64,000 nt of DNA from NCBI RefSeq assembly GCF_000423565.1, contig NZ_KE384039.1:1-64000 (forward strand). Reading direction: 5' to 3'. The notes below the pieces were generated by a model. It saw nothing but the letters and a program-made list of their open reading frames with translations. It searched no databases and was not told the origin of the DNA. The DNA comes from Runella zeae DSM 19591 (GTDB lineage Bacteria > Bacteroidota > Bacteroidia > Cytophagales > Spirosomataceae). Both the position numbers and the translations under genes were made by a program. This document shows positions 24,949-33,199 of this stretch, in pieces (position 1 is the stretch's first letter; every line of letters begins with the position of its first letter).

Positions 24949-25788
24949 ATGATTCGATTTGTACTATTGGGGTTATTGTTAAGTACTTTGGGCGTAGTGG
25001 CTCACGCTCAAATAGAAGATTATTATCGCCCTCAAAAACGATATACTACCCCCGTACTTGCAACCCATCCAGATTTAGTATTGAGCAAAAACCATTGGTA
25101 CATGGGGATAGAAGGAGGAGGCAAATGGAACGGCGCGTCGGCTACCAACAATTTACTAGGCTTACTTTCTCCCCAAAAAGGATACACAGATAGCTATGCT
25201 GGTGCGTATGTGGGGTACTTACATAATCTGAAGTGGGCACTCGAAATGGGATATACCCGAAATCCCTCCAATGCCCTGATGGGGGTAAGAGCCTCGCCGT
25301 CGTTTCGGTACCGAATAACGGACTTGCAGCATTCTATTCCTTTACGTTTCAAATGGCGGGTCGTAAAATTAGGGTTTGTTCAAAAACGCTCGGGGATTTA
25401 TGTATCGGGCGGGATGGTGTGGACGCCTACCCGTAAATTACAAACACTCAAACAATTTCAGCTTTATGGATTGTCGCGCTCCGGGGCTCATAATGGCGTC
25501 GATACCCTGATTGTTGAAAATGAATCGTACACGACAGGACGTGCCAAAGTCGAACTTGAAGGTGGGCTAGAGTTTGTGGGGCGTATTGGGAAAAAATTTG
25601 AGATAGTGGCGTATGGTCGTATGTTATATGCCAAATCAGCCGCCTTAGAATCTACGACGCAGTTGTTTGTCAACGGCGTGGAAGAAAACAAATCAGTCTT
25701 GAGTCTACAGCCTAAGAGTTATCAGTTTGGGGTGGCGCTTAGGTACTTATTTGTGCGTGATACTTACCATAGCAATTATGATTTATAA
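24949..25788 (+). CDS. Putative outer-membrane beta-barrel protein
   Basis: 279 residues: signal peptide MIRFVLLGLLLSTLGVVAHA, then a series of amphipathic strands with many glycines and aromatic residues (GYLHNLKWALEMGYTRNPSN, IVAYGRMLYAKSA) and a terminal strand ending FGVALRYLFV. This fits a small outer-membrane barrel, though no family was identified. It ends two bases from the convergent DUF5916 gene. Confidence 0.55.
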   Translation: MIRFVLLGLLLSTLGVVAHAQIEDYYRPQKRYTTPVLATHPDLVLSKNHWYMGIEGGGKWNGASATNNLLGLLSPQKGYTDSYAGAYVGYLHNLKWALEMGYTRNPSNALMGVRASPSFRYRITDLQHSIPLRFKWRVVKLGFVQKRSGIYVSGGMVWTPTRKLQTLKQFQLYGLSRSGAHNGVDTLIVENESYTTGRAKVELEGGLEFVGRIGKKFEIVAYGRMLYAKSAALESTTQLFVNGVEENKSVLSLQPKSYQFGVALRYLFVRDTYHSNYDL

Positions 25789-25790
25789 TC

Positions 25791-28001
25791 TCAAAACTGG
25801 TTTAAATAGCTTATTTTGGCAATCACGTGGTCTTCGGTGCGTTTGAGGTGGGAGAGTGTATCAAATCCTCGGTGATTAAATACTACATAAATATAAGAAA
25901 GAGGCTGGTATTCCCACGAGAGCCTAATGTTGTAATTTTGGGATGTGTTTTCTGAATTTTTTTGGTAAAAACCTATCAGTTGTAAGCGGGGATTGAGTGC
26001 AAAACGCCCTTCTACGCTGTACAAATCGACGTTGGTAGTGGTTTGATTTTCGCCTACTTTATCAAAATGATTACGGTTAAATCGCCCCGTAATAGACAAA
26101 TGAGGAAGTGGGGCAAATTGTAGTTTGGCATCGAGGCTGTTGAGTTTGCCATCAAAATAACTCCCCCAATTGTAGTCGGCATTGAAATTGAGAATCTTAG
26201 ATTGGTCGGTGCCGATATAAATTTGATGACGCACATAGTGATAATCACCCAGACCGATTTCAACGCCTAAGGGTTGGAAGGGTTCGGTGAGCCGCTGGAA
26301 AGTGGGATTGATAAGATACCCAAAAAAGCCCCCGCTCTGGAAGTTGAGCCAGATAGGATTGATGTTAATTTGGCGCTCGATGAGTTTTCCGGTAGATGCT
26401 TGATGGTAAAGTTCCGTCATAAGTCCCGGCTCAAAGGCGCGAATGAGTTTTTTGAAAGGAAGCCACTTGCCTCGGTTATAAAAGAAAATTCCGGGAGTGG
26501 TACCAATCACATCCGTACGTGAGACAAACCCCAGCTCAGGGTTGAAGTCTTTGGTCACGATTGATTGCGTCCACCAGATTTTGTATTGGTTGGTGGTATA
26601 AAAATACTGCGCAAAACCAGCGAATCCTTGTTGACGGGTGGAAGTGGTCGTAGAATGAACCAGCATGGTATTGAGCGAATGCGATTCACTAAGTCTAAAA
26701 AAACCGTCGATAGTACTGGTCATATTGGTGCCATCGGGTCGATTTTTGAGCGTAAAAAGCCCCCCGATTCGGTTTTGTTTGCCGAAATTTTCCGAAAAAC
26801 GTCCCACAAAAAAATGAGTAGCTGGCGTATCTCCCACGCCTCTTTGTCGCATCAGCAAAGCACCATAATTTCGTTTGAGGGAGCGATACACAAACCTTCC
26901 GCCAAAGTCAATCGGAATAGGATTGCCGCTGTCGTCGAGGCCAATACGACGACTAAAAAAAGGCTGAACCCGCATGTTACCGCCCGACAAATCATCATTA
27001 GGCCCTACACCCGCGCCAAAGAGCGAAGCGTTTTCTAAGAAAAACTGACGTCTTTCTGGAAAAAAGACCGAAAACCGCGTAACATTGTTGACTTGTCGGT
27101 CGGCGTCGGCTTGGGCAAAATCTGTATTGGCCGTCAAATCTAATACGGCATTGGGGTTAATCGCCCATTTGAGTTCACCTCCGAGTTTATAATTGGTGTC
27201 TTTGGGCTTGATGCTGGGGTCAAAATTGCGATAATGGTCGTAGGAAGCCAGCAAATAAGGTTGAACTCTGATGTTGGGTTTGGGTGGGGGAGGTTGCAAG
27301 TTTTTCAGGATGCCTGCATATTCCATCCGCATGGCCGAAAACGAACGCGGATAAGGCGAGAGGGAAGATTGCTCATTGGTCAAGCGACGACTTCGGAATA
27401 CATTGAAACCCCAATCCTGAACTGTGGAGGTGGTTTTGGGATAGCGTAAGGTTGACCACGGAATCGCGATTTCGGCCACCCAACCCGAATCTGAACGGGA
27501 AGTTCGCACGCGCCAAAGGCCATCCCAATCAATATCATAAAAGAGATCATCAAACGACAACAAATCGCGCTGCACTCCGTAGGGGTTGGTGATAAGCGCC
27601 ATGGCGTTGCGCTTATCATTGAAACCGTCAAAAACCAAACCTGCAAAATCGTGTTGACGCGAGTTGAAATCACGCTTAAAATCCGTCGCTCGGAGGGCTT
27701 TTTTGCCTAAACTATCCCGAGAAAAAATGGCAAAATAGAGATATTGTCGATTGTAAAGGGCTTTTACTTCAGTATGCTGCGTAGGTTTTTTTCCCTGAAA
27801 AGGTTCGATTTGGGTAAAGGAAGGAGATGCCGTGCTGCTTTGCCACTCGGCCTCTGACAAGTGTCCATCTAGGCGTAAAGAAGTGGAGATTTGTCGCGCT
27901 TCAATGGTTCTTCTAATAGAATCAGGCTTGAAAATTTCGGCGTCTTGCGCCCACAAAAAACAAGGAAAGAGAATCAACAAAGAAAGTAAAAAACGAATCA
28001 T
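25791..28001 (-). CDS. DUF5916/CBM9-type secreted protein
   Basis: 736 residues from the ATG at 28001, which begins a clear signal peptide (MIRFLLSLLILFPCFLWAQ). A longer frame upstream lacks one. Residues about 30-230 form a carbohydrate-binding family 9-like domain (RLDGHLSEAEWQ, YLYFAIFSRDS, WVAEIAIPWSTLRYPK). The remainder is the DUF5916 barrel-like region (LENASLFGAGVGPN, GGRFVYRSLKRNYGALL), so this is probably an outer-membrane or surface protein. The family is widespread in Bacteroidota; no activity is proven. Confidence 0.85.
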   Translation of the reverse strand: MIRFLLSLLILFPCFLWAQDAEIFKPDSIRRTIEARQISTSLRLDGHLSEAEWQSSTASPSFTQIEPFQGKKPTQHTEVKALYNRQYLYFAIFSRDSLGKKALRATDFKRDFNSRQHDFAGLVFDGFNDKRNAMALITNPYGVQRDLLSFDDLFYDIDWDGLWRVRTSRSDSGWVAEIAIPWSTLRYPKTTSTVQDWGFNVFRSRRLTNEQSSLSPYPRSFSAMRMEYAGILKNLQPPPPKPNIRVQPYLLASYDHYRNFDPSIKPKDTNYKLGGELKWAINPNAVLDLTANTDFAQADADRQVNNVTRFSVFFPERRQFFLENASLFGAGVGPNDDLSGGNMRVQPFFSRRIGLDDSGNPIPIDFGGRFVYRSLKRNYGALLMRQRGVGDTPATHFFVGRFSENFGKQNRIGGLFTLKNRPDGTNMTSTIDGFFRLSESHSLNTMLVHSTTTSTRQQGFAGFAQYFYTTNQYKIWWTQSIVTKDFNPELGFVSRTDVIGTTPGIFFYNRGKWLPFKKLIRAFEPGLMTELYHQASTGKLIERQININPIWLNFQSGGFFGYLINPTFQRLTEPFQPLGVEIGLGDYHYVRHQIYIGTDQSKILNFNADYNWGSYFDGKLNSLDAKLQFAPLPHLSITGRFNRNHFDKVGENQTTTNVDLYSVEGRFALNPRLQLIGFYQKNSENTSQNYNIRLSWEYQPLSYIYVVFNHRGFDTLSHLKRTEDHVIAKISYLNQF

Positions 28002-28131
28002 AGTAAATGGCTGTCTATCAATAAGTGGTGCAAATTTATAAAAATAATCAACGACCATGGGTGATAAACAGTAGAAGATTATCAGGGGGGATGTTAAATG
28101 AGATCCTAAAACTTGGTTAGATAAAAATCCC

Positions 28132-28953
28132 TTAACTAGTTTTATATGACTTGAGGGCGTCGGTCGGAGCGTAGCCAAAGTGTTTTTTAAAGGCAAAGGA
28201 AAAATGAGACAGGTTTTCAAACCCCGTTTCGTAACAGGCTTCAAGCGGCTTTAGTTTTCGTTCGGCAATTTGAAAATGGGCTAATTCCAGTCGTTTTTGC
28301 GTGAGCCATTTTTGGGGAGTTGTGTTGAATGCTCGCTTAAAATCGCGTTTGAAGGTCGTTAGGCTTCTGCCTGTGAGGTAGCCAAATTTCTCAATGGGCA
28401 TGTTGAACATATAGTTTTTTTCCATAAAACCAATCAAATCAACTTTATACGGGTCATCAAAATTGGCTAGTACACTATCTACCTCTGGGTCAATGGTTCT
28501 TAAAATACTGATGGCCTCGGTCAGTTTCAACGACGCTAGATAGTCGGGAAAGGGCTCTTTCATTTCAAAGTAAGGAATCAATGAAGCTAGGCAGCTTTCG
28601 AGCAAAGGATGATGCGTGAAACTGCGGATTTTGGGAACGGCCGTAATTTTTGCTTTCACTTCGCGATTTTTGTAGAAATCCCTCAAAACATCGGTAGTCA
28701 AGAGCATTACGACTGTTTTGTGGGGCAAGCCGTCTTTGGGGTAGTTAATAATAGTGGCGGGTTTATTTCTCGGAATGAGAAAAATATCTCCCGTTTGAAA
28801 GCGGTGAGTGGCTTCGGCCTGCACAATCTTGGTTTCTCCCGAAATAAACCACACGAGCATGTGTTGGTCAAAGACAATTTCAGACTTAAAAAATTTGTCC
28901 TCGTAACATGAGAGTTTTATTTCGGGAGTTAAATGTTTCGATACGTGTTCCAT
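28132..28953 (-). CDS. AraC-family regulator with cupin-like N-terminus
   Basis: 273 residues. The N-terminal half reads like a cupin sensor (HMLVWFISGETKIVQAEATH, TGDIFLIPRNKPAT). The C-terminal end has the AraC DNA-binding pair (FGYLTGRSLTTFKRDFKRAF and ETGFENLSHFSFAFKKHFGY). It is the last gene of the operon that starts at 32669. It may control that operon through the direct repeats at 32721-32760; this is an inference from position. Confidence 0.9.
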   Translation of the reverse strand: MEHVSKHLTPEIKLSCYEDKFFKSEIVFDQHMLVWFISGETKIVQAEATHRFQTGDIFLIPRNKPATIINYPKDGLPHKTVVMLLTTDVLRDFYKNREVKAKITAVPKIRSFTHHPLLESCLASLIPYFEMKEPFPDYLASLKLTEAISILRTIDPEVDSVLANFDDPYKVDLIGFMEKNYMFNMPIEKFGYLTGRSLTTFKRDFKRAFNTTPQKWLTQKRLELAHFQIAERKLKPLEACYETGFENLSHFSFAFKKHFGYAPTDALKSYKTS

Positions 28954-28966
28954 TGCTCGGTTGGTT

Positions 28967-30238
28967 TTATGCGCTGGCTAATTCAAAGATAGTAATTTCG
29001 GGAGGCATCCCTACGCGTCCAGGAAAGCCCAAATACCCAAATCCACGATTGACGTACAGCTGCTGGTCGCCTTTTTGGTATAATCCTGCCCATTGTTTGT
29101 ATTGCCATTGGGCGGGCGAATAGGTCTTGTCGCCAATCGTTACGCCCAATTGCAGTCCATGTGTATGACCACTAAACATGACATCGATATCGGGGTATTG
29201 GGTGTTTACTTCCATATCCCAGTGGGTAGGGTCGTGGCTCAGTAAGAGTTTGACCGAAGCATCTTCGGTGCCTACGGTTGCTCGTTGTAAGTTACCATTA
29301 TTTGGAAAAATTGACTCGTTGGCTGAAATGTTTTCGACCCCAATGATCGCTAATTTTTCGCCTCCTAGCTTAATGATCCGACGGTCGTCTGTTAGTAAGT
29401 CGTAGCCCAGTACTTTATGGGCTTGCTTTACGTCATCTAGGTTTTGTTTTTTTGCTTGAGGGTTTGGCCAGCCTGCATAAACTCCGTAATCATGGTTGCC
29501 AAGGGTACTATAAACACCCAGCGGGGCTTTTATTTTATGAAAGAGGTTTACATAATCGTTTACTTCTGTGGCGCGGTCGTTTACCAAATCTCCCGTAAAA
29601 AATACCATATCGGGTTTTTGTTTGAGTAGCAACTCTATGCCTCCTTTCACGGCGATTTTGTTAAAAAAAGATCCCGAATGGATGTCTGAGATTTGTCCTA
29701 TCGTCATGCCTTCAAACGACCTAGGAAGGTTTTTGATGGCTAATTTTACCCGACGAACACGGTAGTCATGCGCCCCTGACAAAATACCCCATGTCAGGGC
29801 TGCGGCAGGAACAGAGGCTGCTACCAAGGCTGTTTTCATCAAAAACTCCGAACGGGTGATTGTGTCAGGACTTTCGGAGAGTGTCTGTGGCAGTTCATTG
29901 TTTGGGAAGAAATGCCCTTTTCCCCAAATAAAAAAACGAACGACATCGCCTAAAAAAATGATGGTAACGGATAGCAGTTTGGAGCCATAAACGGCAAACA
30001 AACTGAATAAAATCGCGGTTCGCAAGCGGCGTCCCAAGGCGTCGGGGGGAGCAAAATTATAGAGCCATAAACCGACAATAATGACTGTAGTAATGCTCCA
30101 AAAGGCCCATTTGACAACCTGCTGTACTTGGACTGTGTTGTGTTGAAAAACTATTTTTACGCCTTGCCATACGTACCAATCAATAAGGAGTAATAGGCAA
30201 CTAAGAATCGGAATAACAATGTATTTGCTAGCAGTCAT
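28967..30238 (-). CDS. Membrane-anchored metallophosphoesterase (YaeI-like)
   Basis: 423 residues. The first ~160 residues hold four to five hydrophobic segments, including a helix near residue 140 (FLMKTALVAASVPAAALTWG). The C-terminal half has the calcineurin-like metal motifs: GQISDIHSG, TGDLVND, LGNHDYG and FSGHTHGLQ. This arrangement is like YaeI/YkuE-type phosphoesterases acting on lipid-linked or nucleotide phosphates on the outer face of the membrane. It is 9 bases downstream of the hydrolase gene and 13 upstream of the AraC gene. Confidence 0.9.
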   Translation of the reverse strand: MTASKYIVIPILSCLLLLIDWYVWQGVKIVFQHNTVQVQQVVKWAFWSITTVIIVGLWLYNFAPPDALGRRLRTAILFSLFAVYGSKLLSVTIIFLGDVVRFFIWGKGHFFPNNELPQTLSESPDTITRSEFLMKTALVAASVPAAALTWGILSGAHDYRVRRVKLAIKNLPRSFEGMTIGQISDIHSGSFFNKIAVKGGIELLLKQKPDMVFFTGDLVNDRATEVNDYVNLFHKIKAPLGVYSTLGNHDYGVYAGWPNPQAKKQNLDDVKQAHKVLGYDLLTDDRRIIKLGGEKLAIIGVENISANESIFPNNGNLQRATVGTEDASVKLLLSHDPTHWDMEVNTQYPDIDVMFSGHTHGLQLGVTIGDKTYSPAQWQYKQWAGLYQKGDQQLYVNRGFGYLGFPGRVGMPPEITIFELASA

Positions 30239-30247
30239 GGTTGGGAA

Positions 30248-31219
30248 TCATGGGTTTGAATATATGTACTTGTCGATATAATTACTGTAGGCTGTCAGCA
30301 AAAATGTCCAGGCTTCTTTACTTATTTCTAAAGTGGGAAAAATCACTTCAAAAGCATGGTAGCAGCCTTCAAACAACCTAAAAGTGACGGGGATATTCGC
30401 TTTTCTCAGGTTTTCGACATAAGCAATGGTTTCGTCTCTGAACGGTTCTAAGCCACCAACAAACGTAATGGCTGGTGGTAGTTTGGAATAATTGGTAGCT
30501 CTGGCGGGTGCGGCATAAGCAGGAATTTCCTTGTGTTGTACATGAAGGTCTCGCAAATAAGCGTCCCATCCCATTTTGTTGGAACGAGAATTCCACCCTG
30601 CAGAGTTGTTATCCTTGGCTGATTCAGAATTCTGCCTGTCGTCTAGCATGGGATAGATAGGAATCTGAAACGCGATTTTTACGTCTTGGGTATCAGTGGC
30701 TTTTAGCGTAACAGCCGCCGCAATTCCTCCTCCTGCACTATGCCCTGCTACAATCAATTTGTCAGGAATAATGCCCAAAGCATTGGCGTTTTCATTCATC
30801 CAGAGCAGCGTATCATAGCAGTCGTTGAAGGCTGCTGGATAGGGAGCATCAAATGCTTTGCGGTAATCGGGTGCTACAATAACGCAGGGTTTGGCATCTA
30901 TATAATTTTTGATAATGGCCAAATAATCTTCTGGGTTACCCAACACCAGCCCACCCCCATGAATGTAAAGCATACCTGGGAGGGTAGTGAGGTGGTTTAC
31001 AGGCTTAAAAACCCTCACCCGTATTTCCGCCCCGCCATTCCTACTCGGTATAAAATGTTCTTCTCCTTGTAGCCCTTCAATATTTTTGCCCTTGGCTCTG
31101 GTACTGTTTGCGTTTAATAAACGAACTCCAACGCGGTTCATTAGCAACCGTGAAGATAATTTCATAACTGCATAATTGGATTGCAGTTCTTTGTGGTGCA
31201 TTTCTTTCGTTACTCTCAT
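30248..31219 (-). CDS. Alpha/beta hydrolase, hormone-sensitive lipase (HSL) type
   Basis: 323 residues. Oxyanion motif YIHGGGLVLG, nucleophile GHSAGGGIA and late acid/His segment DETIAYVENLR...GCYHAFE give the complete HSL triad. These enzymes are soluble esterases of wide substrate range. No signal peptide; starts MRVTKEMHHKELQSNY. It is the second gene of the operon, 7 bases from the SDR-SnoaL gene. Confidence 0.92.
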   Translation of the reverse strand: MRVTKEMHHKELQSNYAVMKLSSRLLMNRVGVRLLNANSTRAKGKNIEGLQGEEHFIPSRNGGAEIRVRVFKPVNHLTTLPGMLYIHGGGLVLGNPEDYLAIIKNYIDAKPCVIVAPDYRKAFDAPYPAAFNDCYDTLLWMNENANALGIIPDKLIVAGHSAGGGIAAAVTLKATDTQDVKIAFQIPIYPMLDDRQNSESAKDNNSAGWNSRSNKMGWDAYLRDLHVQHKEIPAYAAPARATNYSKLPPAITFVGGLEPFRDETIAYVENLRKANIPVTFRLFEGCYHAFEVIFPTLEISKEAWTFLLTAYSNYIDKYIYSNP

Positions 31220-31226
31220 GGCTTTG

Positions 31227-32669
31227 TTAGTTTGTGGTGATTAAATCTTTTAAACCGTTTGGAAAAAATGCTTCTACAAACGAGATAGTATTCAGGAATT
31301 CCTTGTGACAAATAATCTTTCCGTTTTTGGAAGTGACATGGCCCATATATAATTGTTTATAACTTCTTCCATTTGCCAAAACAGCCTCACTTTCGTATTC
31401 GGCAATGGCCTCGGTAGGTGTTTCCAGAATGATTTTAATGCTTGTAAAATGAAAATTAGGGGCATTTTGCAATAACTCTTGCATGGTAGCTTCTATGGCT
31501 GCTGTGCCCATGATTTTTGACGGCATTCCTAACGATGTTACGTAAGGAGCATCTATATAGCCGTTTTCAGCGAAAAAAGAAGCCGTTGCCTTGGGGTTGC
31601 CTAAACCTACACTATCCAAATAGCATTTCAATAGGTAGGAGGCTGATTTTATCTCTTGATTTTCCATACTTGTTTTATCGATTTGAAATTTGATACCTGT
31701 TAAGTTTTCGCTTAACTCCCAAAGACGTTTGGCATTGACCTCGTCCAAGGAGTAAAGTTGTACACCACCTGACTGGGAGGCGTCAGTGGCTAGATTGGCA
31801 ATGTCTGCGTCTTCGCAATACACGCCCCCAATATCGTTGAGCATCGGACTGGTAGCACACCAAACCGTGGTGGCAGCTCCTTGGGGAATAGTTTTCAAGG
31901 AGGCGACTATTTCGGGAAATAGATTTCCTTCTGCATCACAAAAACCCATTTGTTGAAACAATGCTATGGGAGCTTCTCTGCCCAATTCTGTTCCATTGAT
32001 AGAGCCTGGGTGGAGGGAGTAAGCACGTACCTGAGACGACTTGCCACGCTGATCTAACTCAAGGGCAAAAAGATTGCTGGCTGTTTTGGACTGGCCATAT
32101 CCTTGGAGGGTTTCATAATCGCGATGGAGGAAGTTGGGGTCGTCAAAATGAAAAGGGGCAAACCGATGTCCGTCGGAAGATACGTTGATGACCCTTGCTC
32201 CACGGGCGGCTACCAGCGCAGGCCACAGCCTTGCCGTAAGCTGAAACTGCGCCAGATAATTGGTTGCTAGTTGAGATTCAACTCCCCGACTGTCTCTGCG
32301 AAAGGGAACCCACATAATGCCTGCATTGTGGATAAGTAGATGAAGGGGGCGGCCAGATGCTACGAATTTTTGGGCGAAAGCATCAATGGACTCAGGATTT
32401 ATCAAATCCATTGTTTCTAATTCGACACGCGGAATGCCTGCCAAATTTCGTGTTGCTTTTTCTACGTCTCTTGCGGGTACGATGACAGTGGCGCCTGCGG
32501 CCGCGAGTGTTTTGACCGTTTCTAAACCGATGCCCGTGTTTCCTCCTGTCACAATGGCGATTTTTCCCGTAAGGTCAATTCCTTTGATGACATCATTGGT
32601 AGTAGATGCTGCGTTAAATCCTGAACCTATCGGTTTCTGTAACGCTCCTTGATAATTGTTGTGTCCCAT
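31227..32669 (-). CDS. SDR oxidoreductase fused to a SnoaL-like domain
   Basis: 480 residues. Residues about 30-320 are a classical SDR (TGGNTGIGLE, NNAG replaced by IHNAG, NVSSDGHRFAP, YGQSKTASN), resembling retinol/WW-domain oxidoreductase types. Residues about 340-475 (LKCYLDSVGLGNPKATASFF through MGHVTSKNGKIICHKEF) have the SnoaL/NTF2-like fold. The fusion of an oxidoreductase with a small ligand-binding or catalytic barrel is uncommon. Substrate unknown. It heads the 32669-28132 operon behind a TACCTTTG box and direct repeats. Confidence 0.82.
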   Translation of the reverse strand: MGHNNYQGALQKPIGSGFNAASTTNDVIKGIDLTGKIAIVTGGNTGIGLETVKTLAAAGATVIVPARDVEKATRNLAGIPRVELETMDLINPESIDAFAQKFVASGRPLHLLIHNAGIMWVPFRRDSRGVESQLATNYLAQFQLTARLWPALVAARGARVINVSSDGHRFAPFHFDDPNFLHRDYETLQGYGQSKTASNLFALELDQRGKSSQVRAYSLHPGSINGTELGREAPIALFQQMGFCDAEGNLFPEIVASLKTIPQGAATTVWCATSPMLNDIGGVYCEDADIANLATDASQSGGVQLYSLDEVNAKRLWELSENLTGIKFQIDKTSMENQEIKSASYLLKCYLDSVGLGNPKATASFFAENGYIDAPYVTSLGMPSKIMGTAAIEATMQELLQNAPNFHFTSIKIILETPTEAIAEYESEAVLANGRSYKQLYMGHVTSKNGKIICHKEFLNTISFVEAFFPNGLKDLITTN

Positions 32670-32692
32670 TTTTTTTGTTGTTTTTGTTGGGA

Positions 32693-32760
32693 CAAAGGTA
32701 GGGCAGTGATTTTTGGGAGACTTTGTTTAAAAGACCGAATATGCTTTGTTTAAAAGGCCG
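32693..32760 (-). promoter_or_regulatory. Promoter and direct-repeat operator of the SDR-SnoaL operon
   Basis: On the plus strand CTTTGTTTAAAAGACCG (32721-32737) and CTTTGTTTAAAAGGCCG (32744-32760) are 17-base direct repeats with one mismatch, 23 bases apart. The minus-strand TACCTTTG (32693-32700) is a perfect TAnnTTTG -7 box for the gene at 32669. The AraC protein at the operon's end is the likely binder. Confidence 0.6.
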
Positions 32761-33199
32761 TTCTACTTTAATGAGGCAGTGTACTGATTGAAGTAGGTGC
32801 TAATTGTCAGGCTGTCGAAAGAAGCTACTATCTAAAAAAAAACGTTTTGTGGGGTGTTTTTAAAGTCTATCCCGAAAGTGCTTGGGCAATGTTCCGTCCC
32901 AAAATCCAAGCTGGTGAGAGAGGAGGGAGTAACCTGAAAAATTGACGATAAATTAAATAAGTGAAGTAAGGATTAAAGCCAGCATTTTTTTCTGGCTTTA
33001 TTTTAAAGTACTACTTGGAACGTTAGAACAAGATGCCCCACAGCCTATTCGGATAAAAGGGGGAAAATTCCATGATATCCGCAATTGCATGTCACATCGA
33101 ATTTATGGGTAGTATTCATTGCATCTTTGACTTTATAGGTTAGGGAAGGAGGCTTGCAAATCAAGTAGATTGGATTTAAACTAGAAATGGCAAGAAAAT
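32761..33199. other. Intergenic region with a two-sided hairpin
   Basis: About 440 bases. A hairpin TAAAGCCAG (32974-32982) / CTGGCTTTA (32992-33000) with a poly-T loop may terminate transcripts. I see no gene; a short frame around 32885-32945 has no family match. Confidence 0.35.
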
